Positions 34,924 through 43,281 of a stretch of DNA of 64,000 bases are shown piece after piece (within the stretch, counting starts at the first letter, position 1; each line of letters begins with the position of its first letter). The position numbers and the translations under genes were made by a program. The notes under the pieces were generated by a model. It did no database searches and was not told the origin of the DNA. It saw only the letters and a program-made list of their open reading frames with translations. The stretch is from Aminicenans sp964648465 (GTDB taxonomy: Bacteria; Acidobacteriota; Aminicenantia; Aminicenantales; Aminicenantaceae). The stretch spans positions 62,001 through 126,000 of the forward strand of contig CAZYMU010000002.1 in the NCBI GenBank assembly GCA_964648465.1. The letters run 5' to 3'.

Positions 34924-34964
34924 CTATCTTATTTATTATGAATAAGATAGTATGGCCCGTCCCC
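34924..34964. repeat. REP-like hairpin plus ATGGCCCGTCCCC motif
   Basis: CTATCTTATT (34924-34933) and AATAAGATAG (34941-34950) form a perfect 10-bp stem with a 7-nt loop. Directly after it is ATGGCCCGTCCCC (34952-34964), also found at 25464-25476. Confidence 0.5.
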
Positions 34965-34972
34965 TATTCTTT

Positions 34973-37900
34973 TTATCCTTTGACTTTGACGCGCTCGACC
35001 AGGCTGTAAACTATTGGAATAATAAACAGGGTAAGGAGCGTTGTGGCAACCAATCCTCCTACTACAGTAATAGCCATGGGAGCTCTCATCTCTGATCCTT
35101 CCGAAACACTAATGGCCATAGGCAGCATTCCCAAGATAGTAGTCAAGGCCGTTATCAGCACAGGACGCAGCCTGACAGCACAGGCTTGAAGAATCGCTTC
35201 TAGCTTTTCCATGCCTTTTCTTCTCAACTGGTTGGTATAGTCTACCATCACGATACCGTTATTAACCGCAATTCCCGACAGCATGATAACACCTATGAGC
35301 ACGGCGAGGCTAACAGTCTTTCCTGATATGAGTAGAGCAATCAATACTCCAATGAGCGCGAGCGGAATGGTGAACATGATGACAAATGGGTGGCGCAGGG
35401 ACTCAAATTGTGATGCCATGATCATATAAACCAGAAGCATTGCCAGGGCTAATGCACCGGCCATAATCATGAAAGCTTCCTGCATATCTTCATATGCGCC
35501 GCCTATTTCGATGAAATATCCGGGTGGAAGTCCTTTTTCGACACTTGCGATTCTCGTTTTAATGTCCTTAGCAATACTGCCGAGGTCTCTGCCGGCGATG
35601 TTCGCTGTCACAGTAACAAGCCGGGCCTGATTTTCTCTTGTTATTTTGATGGGGCCTTCTTCTTTTGAGACAGAAGCAACCTGACCCAAGCTTACCATAG
35701 TATTTAAAGGAGTCATAATAGGAATACTCTTTATGTCATCCAGGGTGTCTCTAAACTCTTCCTTAAGACGGATGCGTATGTCGATTTCCTCGTTTCCTTC
35801 TCTAAAACGTGTAGCGACTTTCCCCAGTGATGCTGTTTGGACCGTGTTAGCCACCTGACTGACCATCAATCCCATCCGGGAAGCCTCTTCCCTGTTTATT
35901 GTAATGTGGTATTCTGGTTTTCCCTCGGAGAATGTATGAGTGATATCCCTTAACCCTTCCACATCTTGGATCTTTTCGACAATCGTATCAGCGAGAATCT
36001 TAAGATTGTTAAGATCACTTCCGAATATCTTTATCTCAACAGGAGCCGCCGCTCCACCTAACATCATCTGGCTCATATCAAGAGCCTCAACTTTAAAACC
36101 CATCAATTTGGGGAGTTTTTTTCTGAGTTCTTCTAGGATCTCAGAGTCACTGAGTGTACGTTTTTTCCTCTCTGCCAATCCTATCCAGAGAGATCCCTCA
36201 TGAGTGCCTGTAGCACCAAATCCTGATGCAGAGTCAGCAGGGTCATCTTCTGCTTGCGAGCCGACCTGGGCAGTAACTAAATCCACATCAGGTTCTTGAG
36301 CCATTAAATCTTCTACCATCTTGACAACGCGGTCCGTTTCCTCAAGAGAAGTGCCGATAGGCATCTTAACCGAAAGCATCAACATATTTCTGTCCATTGA
36401 GGGCATGAATTCTGTTCCCAGGAAAGGAATGAGAGCCAGGGAGAGCAAGAATAGTACCAGAGTTCCTCCTAATATCCATCCTCTATGCTGAAGAGTGCGT
36501 TTAAGAATTTTTTTATAAAAATTTCTGGCTTTCCCGAACTGTTTTGTCCTTTTATCGTAGAGTTCAATATTTTCCTTTGTTCTTACCTTGAATAAACTAG
36601 ACGAAACCATAGGAACGACTGTAAGAGCAACAAATAACGATGCTAGCAGGGAAAATCCAATGGCCAGAGCCAGCGCACGAGTCATCTGGCCTGTTATTCC
36701 GGATGCAAAGGCCATAGGGAAGAAAACTGCAATTGTTGTTAATGTGGATGCTGTAATAGCCATTCCTACTTCAGAGGTGCCGTCTTTTGCAGCCTCGTTC
36801 CTGCTTTTTCCCTCTTCTATATGACGATAGATGTTTTCGATGACAACAACGGCATTATCAACCAGCATCCCGACACCGAGAGCCAATCCCCCGAGTGTAA
36901 GCATATTAATGGTATAGCCTGCGACGTAAAAAGCAATAAAAGTTGTGATAATCGAGAGGGGAATGGCCAATGCGATTGTAAGTGTGGGCCGCCAGTTGCG
37001 GAGAAATATGAAAATAAAAATGATGGCAAGAAGACCTCCGATCAGCGCATTGTTTCCGGTCTTATTGATTACTTTCTGAATCATATCCGATTGGTCCATA
37101 GCAGTATAAAAATTTATGTCGGGAGGGATAGTTTTACGTATTCTTTCGAGTTCTTTTTTTACTGCTTCAGTTGTAATAACAGTATTTGCTCCTGATTGTT
37201 TGCTTATGATCATGAAGACGGATTTTTCCCCCTGTACCCGTGCTAAATAGCGGGATTCTTTCATGGTGTCTCTGACATCTGCAATATCCTTCAAGTATAT
37301 TGGCTCGCCTGTTTGTGTAGTGCCAATGATAGTGCTGCGGATATCATCAAGATTTTTGAATTCTCCCAGAGTTCTCAAAAGGATTTCGGAATGTCTCTCA
37401 ACGATTCGTCCCGCAGGGAGATTAAGATTTTCCATCCTTAGTGCAAGTAGAATGTTGTCCATAGAAAGGCTGTGAGATTCAAGGGCGGCTTTGTTGATTT
37501 CAACCAGTATCTCTCTCTCGTCGGTTGAAAACACCATGGCTGATGCTACTCCTTCTATCCTTTCAAGCCTGGTTGCTACTTCATCTTCTATGATCTCTTT
37601 TAGCTCGAAAGTCGGCATTGTTTTAGAGTTAATCCCCCAGAAAATTATAGGGATCTGGGACATATTGAATTTAACTACCAAAGGGTCGGATGCTTCTTCT
37701 GGGAGGTAGGATTTATAAAGCCCGATTTGCTCTCTGAGGTCCTGGGCGGCAAAATCAAGGTTAGTCCCCCACTCAAATTCTACCATGATCAAAGAAACCC
37801 CCTCAGACGTTGTCGAGTTTACTTTTTTGACACCGCTGACAGTATTAACAACTTGCTCTATGGGTCGTGTAATAGTGTTTTCAATGTCTTCTGGAGAAGC

Positions 37901-38059
37901 TCCGGCGTAAGCAGTCACCACAGATATTGTGGGGAACTCCATCTCAGGGAAAAAGTCCAGCCCAAGCCTTGTTAGCGCAAGCCCTCCTAATACGACCAGG
38001 ATCAGGGCCAGCATTGCTATGGTAACTTTTCTATTGACAGAAAATTCTGCTATTTTCAT
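34973..38059 (-). CDS. RND efflux transporter permease (AcrB/MexB family)
   Basis: Proton-driven inner-membrane pump of a tripartite exporter. 1028 residues, full length. Signatures: N-terminal RKVTIAMLALILVVLGGLAL, periplasmic YAGASPEDIE and QVVNTVSGVKKV, and VGMLVDNAVVVIENIYRH in TM4 with a single Asp (V-D-N rather than the D-D of AcrB), typical of the SwrC-like branch. Second-half SGIAVNNGIVMVDYTNQLR. Start overlaps the adaptor stop by 4 bp. Order TetR-TolC-adaptor-pump on one strand suggests one drug- or metabolite-export operon. Substrate unknown. Confidence 0.93.
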   Translation of the reverse strand: MKIAEFSVNRKVTIAMLALILVVLGGLALTRLGLDFFPEMEFPTISVVTAYAGASPEDIENTITRPIEQVVNTVSGVKKVNSTTSEGVSLIMVEFEWGTNLDFAAQDLREQIGLYKSYLPEEASDPLVVKFNMSQIPIIFWGINSKTMPTFELKEIIEDEVATRLERIEGVASAMVFSTDEREILVEINKAALESHSLSMDNILLALRMENLNLPAGRIVERHSEILLRTLGEFKNLDDIRSTIIGTTQTGEPIYLKDIADVRDTMKESRYLARVQGEKSVFMIISKQSGANTVITTEAVKKELERIRKTIPPDINFYTAMDQSDMIQKVINKTGNNALIGGLLAIIFIFIFLRNWRPTLTIALAIPLSIITTFIAFYVAGYTINMLTLGGLALGVGMLVDNAVVVIENIYRHIEEGKSRNEAAKDGTSEVGMAITASTLTTIAVFFPMAFASGITGQMTRALALAIGFSLLASLFVALTVVPMVSSSLFKVRTKENIELYDKRTKQFGKARNFYKKILKRTLQHRGWILGGTLVLFLLSLALIPFLGTEFMPSMDRNMLMLSVKMPIGTSLEETDRVVKMVEDLMAQEPDVDLVTAQVGSQAEDDPADSASGFGATGTHEGSLWIGLAERKKRTLSDSEILEELRKKLPKLMGFKVEALDMSQMMLGGAAAPVEIKIFGSDLNNLKILADTIVEKIQDVEGLRDITHTFSEGKPEYHITINREEASRMGLMVSQVANTVQTASLGKVATRFREGNEEIDIRIRLKEEFRDTLDDIKSIPIMTPLNTMVSLGQVASVSKEEGPIKITRENQARLVTVTANIAGRDLGSIAKDIKTRIASVEKGLPPGYFIEIGGAYEDMQEAFMIMAGALALAMLLVYMIMASQFESLRHPFVIMFTIPLALIGVLIALLISGKTVSLAVLIGVIMLSGIAVNNGIVMVDYTNQLRRKGMEKLEAILQACAVRLRPVLITALTTILGMLPMAISVSEGSEMRAPMAITVVGGLVATTLLTLFIIPIVYSLVERVKVKG

Positions 38060-39168
38060 TTGATTACCTCTTTCACTTCTAATCTGGCTCCTTCAATAAG
38101 GCCGTAGTTTCCATCGACGACGACAAGATCCCCTTCTTGAAGCCCTTTCACAATCTCAACCAGGTCAGTATTTTGAAGGCCTAAAGCGACTTCTTTTTTC
38201 TGTGCAGTATTATTCTCCCCAACCAGAAATACATATTTATTTTCAAGAACAGCATTTTGAGGGATGGTGAGAGCATTTTCGTGAGTGCTGACTTTCAGTG
38301 TGACTTCTCCGAATGTGTTTGGCCTTAGTATCAAGCTGGGATTAGCCGCTATAACTTCGACTCTGAATTTTTTAGTCATAGGGTCAGCAGTCAGATTGAC
38401 TATTGAGATGCGGCCTTTAAAGACTTTATTAGGAAAGGTTTTAACTTTGAGAGAAGCAGCCTGGTTTTTCCTGATAAGCACTATATCCTGATAAGAAACA
38501 TTGATGTAAATTTTTATTTTAGAAAAGTCCATAATAGTCAAGACCCCGCTGGTAGTTGAATATCCTGCCATCATGGGGTTGATTACATCACCGACTTCTG
38601 CATTTTTAGAAGCAACAACTCCGCTAAAAGGAGCTTTCATTATAGATACATCCAGGCTGTGTTTGGCCAGGTTCAGAGTGGCTTGGGCCTGCTCCTGCTG
38701 GGCTTCGGCTGCTTCAGAGGCAAGTTTTATTTTTTCATACTGCTGGTCGGAGACAGCATTTTCCTTTTTTAAGCGTTCCATCCTTTCCATGTTTCGCTGG
38801 GCATCTTTGTAGTTTGCATTTGTCACTGCTGCGGCAGCTTCTGCCTGTTCCATCTGAAGCCGGATGGCTCTTGTATCGAGCTCTGCCAGAAGCTGGCCCT
38901 CCTTCACATGGTCTCCTTCTTCTACATAAATATGGGCGATTTTTCCGCCGATGTCCGGAGTAATGGTTATTTTCTTCCATGCCTCTATTACCCCAGTATA
39001 AAAGAGTTTTTCTGAAATGCTCTGTTTTTTGACTTTAAAAACTTTCACAGATGTGAGTCCGGCACTTTCTTCCTTTATTTCTTCGCTCTGCTTTTGATTC
39101 TGGCAAGCAAATAGGAAGGTTAAGAGAACCAGCGCGATTGACAATTTCACTGCTGTAATCTTTTTCAT
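38056..39168 (-). CDS. RND efflux periplasmic adaptor (membrane fusion protein)
   Basis: Links the RND pump to TolC in the periplasm. Lipobox leader (LTFLFAC, about residue 22) then a lipoyl half ITPDIGGKIAHIYVEEGDHVKEGQLLAELD, the alpha-hairpin with QMEQAEAAAAVTNANYKDAQ and the second lipoyl half, then beta-barrel and membrane-proximal domains. About 370 residues from the chosen start at 39168, which has GGAGG 7 nt upstream; the frame extends upstream over the TolC 3' end but without a site. Overlaps the pump by 4 bp. Confidence 0.9.
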   Translation of the reverse strand: MKKITAVKLSIALVLLTFLFACQNQKQSEEIKEESAGLTSVKVFKVKKQSISEKLFYTGVIEAWKKITITPDIGGKIAHIYVEEGDHVKEGQLLAELDTRAIRLQMEQAEAAAAVTNANYKDAQRNMERMERLKKENAVSDQQYEKIKLASEAAEAQQEQAQATLNLAKHSLDVSIMKAPFSGVVASKNAEVGDVINPMMAGYSTTSGVLTIMDFSKIKIYINVSYQDIVLIRKNQAASLKVKTFPNKVFKGRISIVNLTADPMTKKFRVEVIAANPSLILRPNTFGEVTLKVSTHENALTIPQNAVLENKYVFLVGENNTAQKKEVALGLQNTDLVEIVKGLQEGDLVVVDGNYGLIEGARLEVKEVIK

Positions 39169-39220
39169 TTGATTCCTCCATGTATCACTATCAATATATC
39201 CTCTTTCATGTTGATATATT

Positions 39221-40543
39221 TCAGCCAACTCCCATGGCTTTATCCAGTTCTGCCAGAGAGACGACATAATCGTAAAGCGCCTGGGAATAGTTAGTCTTTG
39301 CCTGAGTCAAGGCGGTCTGGGCCTGGTTTACATCAAGAACGGTTACCATGCCTTCTTCAAAACTCAACTCGGCAATTCGCAGGCTTTCCTGAGCCTGTTC
39401 TACGTTCTTTTCTTGCGAAAGAAGGGATTCCTTCGCTTCCTCAAGCTTTAGGAAAGCCTGCCTGACTTCAAACTTTAGTGTATTTGCAAGACCTTTCTGC
39501 GTAAATTCCAGCTCTTTGATCATGGCTTTTGACTGAGCTACCCTGGCGGATGTAGAAAACCCGTTGAAGATCGGAAGAGTTAGAACCAGATTGACTGAAT
39601 AATAGTTTGACCAGTTGTTTTCCTTAAAATTAAGATGATCCGACCAGTAATTATATTGACCAGATAGTGCAATAGAAGGCAGGCTTGCAGACCTTGCCAT
39701 TTTCAAAGCTTCTCCGGCCATCTGTTTCTGGAACCTGAGCTGGCTTATCTCCGGCCTGTTCTGCACAGCCCTGGTCAAGCATTCTTCTAACTCAGGATTG
39801 GCGGGTTTATATGTTAAATTGCCTTTAATTTCGATTTCTGTTGAAAGGTCCAGGCCTAGAAGTGTTTTCAGGCTGAGCTCGAGTATTTTCAGATTATTTT
39901 TTGCTTTAATCAACTGGGGTTTTAAGTTTGCGACCTGCACTTCTGACCTCAGAAGGTCAAACTTTGAGGCCATTCCTACTTCATACTGGGTTTTAATATT
40001 TTTGTGAAGTTTTTCGGCAACTTCGACAGCTTCTTCAGATACCTTGATAAATTCCTTTGCGAGCAGAGCCCCGTAGAATGCCCTTTTTGTATTGAAAACA
40101 GTCGTATGTCTGGATTGTCGTACAGCCTCTTCTGTGGATTTTAGGTTATAGTTTGCTTGTCTGTATCCGGAGACCAGCCTGCCTCCGGTGAAAACAGGGA
40201 TCGTAAGGGCAAGGGAAAACTGGAAATCCCGGGTAAAGTCCACTTCTACTCTCTGTGGGGGCTGTCCGGGAATCATTGATGGGAACTCCAGTTCCATGAC
40301 TTTTTCATTCAGAGTATGCAGCCCTTGACCGTTAAGAGAAGGGAAGAAACCTGAGGCCGCCTGCCTGACTTGGGATTGAGCCGCCTCAACTTTCTCTTCA
40401 GAAGCGAGATGGTAAGGGTTTTGAGAGAGTGCGAGGTGTATGCTGTCTTCGAGTGTCAGGGTTATTTTTTCCTGGGAAAAAGAAAATCTCCCTGCAGTAA
40501 ACAGCATAAATATTATTAGAAGTAATTTTCCTATATTTCGCAT
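39221..40543 (-). CDS. TolC family outer-membrane channel of the RND system
   Basis: 440 residues. Signal peptide (LLLIIFMLFTAGRFSFSQ) then two OEP repeats: LTLEDSIHLALSQNPYHL, EVGMASKFDLLRSEVQVANLK, and the second with QVRQAFLKLEEAKESLL and EEGMVTVLDVNQAQTALTQAK. It provides the outer-membrane exit duct for the adaptor and pump that follow. Its start is 2 bp from the TetR stop, so the operon begins with the regulator. Differs in sequence from the orphan TolC at 12.4 kb. Confidence 0.92.
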   Translation of the reverse strand: MRNIGKLLLIIFMLFTAGRFSFSQEKITLTLEDSIHLALSQNPYHLASEEKVEAAQSQVRQAASGFFPSLNGQGLHTLNEKVMELEFPSMIPGQPPQRVEVDFTRDFQFSLALTIPVFTGGRLVSGYRQANYNLKSTEEAVRQSRHTTVFNTKRAFYGALLAKEFIKVSEEAVEVAEKLHKNIKTQYEVGMASKFDLLRSEVQVANLKPQLIKAKNNLKILELSLKTLLGLDLSTEIEIKGNLTYKPANPELEECLTRAVQNRPEISQLRFQKQMAGEALKMARSASLPSIALSGQYNYWSDHLNFKENNWSNYYSVNLVLTLPIFNGFSTSARVAQSKAMIKELEFTQKGLANTLKFEVRQAFLKLEEAKESLLSQEKNVEQAQESLRIAELSFEEGMVTVLDVNQAQTALTQAKTNYSQALYDYVVSLAELDKAMGVG

Positions 40544-40545
40544 TT

Positions 40546-41223
40546 TTATGCTCCTTTTCTTTCCTTTTTAATGCCGTAAAGAAGAAAACTCATCAGTAAA
40601 TCTGTGCCTTCATTTAAACCGTATTCTTTAGTTTTCATCGGGCCTCTCAAGAAAAAACCGCGCAGCATAGACCCTAAAATGAAAGATGCATCTGTGACAT
40701 TGACTTCTCTGAATTCACCGGATTCGATTCCTTCTTTAATGATTTCATGTGTAATGTCAGAAATTTTTTTCATCATTACCATAAATTCATTCGGAATCGC
40801 TGGGTGTCCATGTAAAGTTTGAAGCTGCTGTTCTTGACTAATATTTAAAATCTTTTTCATCGTAGATCTTTCTATGAAGAATATTCGAGCTATGTTTCTC
40901 TTTCTGCTATAGTAAGAAGTAATATAATAGATAGTTTTCCTCAATTTTTCTTCTGAGCTTATTTTCTTTGTGAGTATTTCTGATAGGCTCTCATGTACTT
41001 CTTCGAGAGATCTTAAGATAATTTTAATGAATATGTCCCTTTTACTTTTGAAATATCTATAGATGGTAGCTTTAGAAAATTGGGCTTCTCTACCTATATC
41101 ATCCATGGTGGCTAGAGTGAAACCTTTATTGGAAAAAATTTTTTCTGATGCTTTTAAAATAGACTTCTTGTTTTCTTGCTGTCTGTGCTCTTTTCTTTCG
41201 GCCCTGAGGTCTCGCTTTTTCAT
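40546..41223 (-). CDS. TetR/AcrR family transcriptional regulator
   Basis: 225 residues. N-terminal HTH: KKSILKASEKIFSNKGF, ATMDDIGREAQFSKATIYRYFKSK (recognition helix KATIYRYF), followed by a helical ligand-binding domain. First gene of its operon with TolC, adaptor and RND pump; an 8-bp palindrome pair overlaps the promoter upstream (41297-41329). It is therefore probably a ligand-relieved repressor of its own operon. The N-terminus is unusually basic (KKRDLRAERKEHRQQENKK). Confidence 0.9.
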   Translation of the reverse strand: MKKRDLRAERKEHRQQENKKSILKASEKIFSNKGFTLATMDDIGREAQFSKATIYRYFKSKRDIFIKIILRSLEEVHESLSEILTKKISSEEKLRKTIYYITSYYSRKRNIARIFFIERSTMKKILNISQEQQLQTLHGHPAIPNEFMVMMKKISDITHEIIKEGIESGEFREVNVTDASFILGSMLRGFFLRGPMKTKEYGLNEGTDLLMSFLLYGIKKERKGA

Positions 41224-41283
41224 TTTATATACTCCATGGTATTATTGGCAAACTCAAGGGTTTAATAGTTAAACTAAAGAGTT

Positions 41284-41329
41284 ACATTAGCAGATGTTTC
41301 AGATATTGTCAAGTATATTTCATCTGAAA
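41284..41329 (-). promoter_or_regulatory. Efflux-operon promoter with overlapping TetR-type operator
   Basis: Minus-strand TTGACA (41312-41307), 17 bp, TAATGT (41289-41284). The inverted repeat TTTCAGAT (41297-41304) and ATCTGAAA (41322-41329) flanks the -35 box with 17 bp between arms. The operator covers the polymerase site, as expected for repression; leader to the TetR start is about 55 nt. Confidence 0.65.
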
Positions 41330-41379
41330 TGTTATATGAAAAGCTAGTTGGAGCGTAATTAAAAAATAGGATAAATTGT

Positions 41380-42282
41380 TTATGCGCGGGGATGGAATTT
41401 GTCATATACTTTTCGCAGATGTCTGCGGCTGACGTGAGTATATATTTGTGTTGTAGTAATCTGGCTGTGTCCCAGCATTAGCTGTACTGACCTGAGGTCG
41501 GCTCCTCTTTCCAGAAGATGAGTGGCAAACGAATGACGGAGCATGTGAGGACTTATTTTCGTGCCGAGGCCTGCCGATACAGCATAACCTTTCAGCATTT
41601 TCCAGAAACCCTGGCGGGTGAAAGCTTCTCCTCGAATGGTTAGAAAAAGAATACCCGTCTCTTTTTTTAAAAATTTATTCCGAGCTTCTTTTAGATACTC
41701 TCTAATGGCATTTGATGCGGAATTTCCGAAGGGGACGATCCTTTCTTTATTTCCTTTTCCCCGGCATATGAGAAATCCTTCATTCAGGTTCAAATCTTTA
41801 AGTTTTAAAGTGACAAGTTCTGATACCCTTAATCCTGTTGCATAGAGAAGTTCAAGCATAGCCTTGTCCCTTAACCCGTGATGCGCTTTTTCATCGGGTT
41901 GTTGTAAGAGGAGTCCGACTTCTTTCACTGTTAGAAATTTAGGCAAGCTGATCCAGCTCTTTGGCGTTGAGAGATTAACTGTAGGATTTTTTTTAATGAT
42001 TCCATCCAAAATCAGAAACCTGTAGAAAGATTTCAAAGATGAAATAAGTCTGGCCATGGAACGGGCAGATAGACCGGCCCGGCTTGTATGATGAATGAAC
42101 TTTATCAAGTCTTCTTCTGTAGTGTTTAACCATGTCATTTTTTCTTTATTAAAGAATAAAAAAAGCTTCTTTAAATCCCGGGAATAAGATAGAAGGGTAT
42201 TTGAAGATAGACCTTTCTCTACAGAAAGATATTCGATAAAGACCTTGAGAATTTCCTCTGGTTTAAGAGTTAGATTTTTCAT
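41380..42282 (-). CDS. xerD: Tyrosine recombinase XerC/XerD
   Basis: Site-specific recombinase resolving chromosome dimers at dif. 300 residues, family length. The SAM-like N-terminal domain (FIEYLSVEKGLSSNTLLSYSRDL) is followed by a catalytic domain with the R-K-H-R-H-Y set visible in YATGLRVSELVTL, CRGKGNKERIVPFG, HMLRHSFATHLLERG and LGHSQITTTQIYTHV. XerC versus XerD is not certain from sequence alone. ATGA overlap with the MBL gene upstream. Confidence 0.9.
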   Translation of the reverse strand: MKNLTLKPEEILKVFIEYLSVEKGLSSNTLLSYSRDLKKLFLFFNKEKMTWLNTTEEDLIKFIHHTSRAGLSARSMARLISSLKSFYRFLILDGIIKKNPTVNLSTPKSWISLPKFLTVKEVGLLLQQPDEKAHHGLRDKAMLELLYATGLRVSELVTLKLKDLNLNEGFLICRGKGNKERIVPFGNSASNAIREYLKEARNKFLKKETGILFLTIRGEAFTRQGFWKMLKGYAVSAGLGTKISPHMLRHSFATHLLERGADLRSVQLMLGHSQITTTQIYTHVSRRHLRKVYDKFHPRA

Positions 42283-42899
42283 CTAATGAAAGGATTCGAG
42301 TCTTTTTCTTGCGCAATAGTAGTGGAAGGGCCGTGGCCGGGAAGAACAATTGTCTCATCAGGCAGGACAAGTATTTTATTTTTGATGGAGTCTTGCAGAT
42401 CATTTAAGGATCCGCCGGGGATGTCGGTGCGGCCGATTCCTCCGCAGAAGAGTGCATCACCGGACAGGAGAAAACTATTTCCCATTAAACTTATACTTCC
42501 TGGCGAATGGCCGGGAGTATGAATAACTTTTAAGGATGATTTCCCAATTTCTATGTTTTCACCGTCCTCCAGAAGTTTATCGGGAGGTGGAGAGGCCTTT
42601 GCTCCCGGAAGGAAGCTTAGTGCTAACTGCTGAAAGAGCCCGGACATCTTGCTGTCTAAAGAGTGGATATAAAGGGGAATATTGTATTTGTCTTTTATGT
42701 GTTTATTTGCTCCGACGTGGTCAAAATGACTGTGTGTATTGATGATGACTATGGGTCTAAGGTTTTTTCTCGATATGACACTGAATATTTTTTCGGCTTC
42801 GGCTCCTGGGTCAATGACAGCACATTCGAGAGTCTCTTTGCAGTATACAAGATAGCAGTTTGTCTTGAGGGCTCCGACAACGATTGTTTCATACTTCAT
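42279..42899 (-). CDS. MBL-fold metallo-hydrolase (glyoxalase II-like)
   Basis: 206 residues. The complete two-metal set: NTHSHFDHVGANKHI (H-x-H-x-D-H), VIHTPGHSPGSISL, SGDALFCGGIGRTD and VLPGHGPSTT. Family includes glyoxalase II and persulfide dioxygenase-type enzymes; substrate not decided. ATGA overlap with xerD. The ATG has no Shine-Dalgarno; TTGACT-N17-TAATAT ends 9 nt before it, so it may be leaderless. Confidence 0.85.
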   Translation of the reverse strand: MKYETIVVGALKTNCYLVYCKETLECAVIDPGAEAEKIFSVISRKNLRPIVIINTHSHFDHVGANKHIKDKYNIPLYIHSLDSKMSGLFQQLALSFLPGAKASPPPDKLLEDGENIEIGKSSLKVIHTPGHSPGSISLMGNSFLLSGDALFCGGIGRTDIPGGSLNDLQDSIKNKILVLPDETIVLPGHGPSTTIAQEKDSNPFIR

Positions 42900-42908
42900 G
42901 TTTTTTTC

Positions 42909-42937
42909 ATATTAATTCTATAGTGTTCTTTAGTCAA
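42909..42937 (-). promoter_or_regulatory. Promoter of MBL-xerD, adjacent to the start codon
   Basis: Minus-strand TTGACT (42937-42932), 17 bp, TAATAT (42914-42909), then 9 nt to the ATG; no ribosome binding site. Confidence 0.6.
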
Positions 42938-42957
42938 GATATCAAGGTTAAATAAAA

Positions 42958-42983
42958 GTATCGGCATTCTTTATGAATAATCC
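42958..42983 (+). repeat. Dispersed repeat, copy 2
   Basis: Reverse-complement exact match (26 bp) to 12083-12108. Its second half, TTTATGAATAATCCTTGT counting on to 42987, recurs at 43231-43248. Confidence 0.8.
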
Positions 42984-42996
42984 TTGTGGACATGGG

Positions 42997-43080
42997 TTAT
43001 TCACGAGTCAAGCTTGCTGCAGATGCAAGGCACAGCGCATGAAGTTGTGGTCCTTCACCACGAATGCGCTGTAACGAAGC
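42997..43080 (+). repeat. Stem-loop repeat, copy B
   Basis: ACAGCGCAT and ATGCGCTGT are perfect inverted arms enclosing GTGGT-CCTTC-ACCAC. The unit shares TTATTCACGAGTC and AGATGCAAGGC with copy A at 31534. Confidence 0.65.
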
Positions 43081-43112
43081 AGATGCAGTAAGATCGGCTC
43101 GCCTGAAAGGTG

Positions 43113-43232
43113 AAAATTGCTGATAATAGATTTAAATTATATTATCGATATGATAGAGGATAACCTAGTTATGAGGGTTTCATGAAGAACGATAAAATTT
43201 ATGCTTAATTGTTACAATTTATCAGCAATTTT
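43113..43232. repeat. Possible 120-bp MITE-like element
   Basis: AAAATTGCTGATAA (43113-43126) and its exact reverse complement TTATCAGCAATTTT (43219-43232) bound an AT-rich core with no coding capacity. Confidence 0.4.
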
Positions 43233-43248
43233 TATGAATAATCCTTGT
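43231..43248 (+). repeat. Dispersed repeat, copy 3
   Basis: TTTATGAATAATCCTTGT, a direct 18-bp copy of 42970-42987, 33 nt before the methyltransferase start. Its last bases begin the -35 box of the adjacent gene. Confidence 0.7.
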
Positions 43249-43273
43249 ATTTTATGGAGCGGGAAAATATAAT
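43245..43273 (+). promoter_or_regulatory. Methyltransferase promoter overlapping the repeat end, adjacent to the start codon
   Basis: TTGTAT (43245-43250), 17 bp, TATAAT (43268-43273); the ATG follows after 8 nt without a Shine-Dalgarno. Confidence 0.6.
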
Positions 43274-43281
43274 CTTTCCTT

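Larger units (their letters stand above)
42900..43281. other. 382-bp gene-free gap with nested repeats
   Basis: Holds the MBL promoter, two copies of the TTTATGAATAATCCTTGT repeat (42970, 43231), the ~80-nt stem-loop repeat copy B and a possible 120-bp element with 14-bp inverted repeats. No coding frame is credible. Confidence 0.6.

Noticed and set aside
36821..37195. 124-residue plus-strand frame
   Set aside because: Opposite strand of the RND pump; high-GC third-position pattern belongs to the pump frame.
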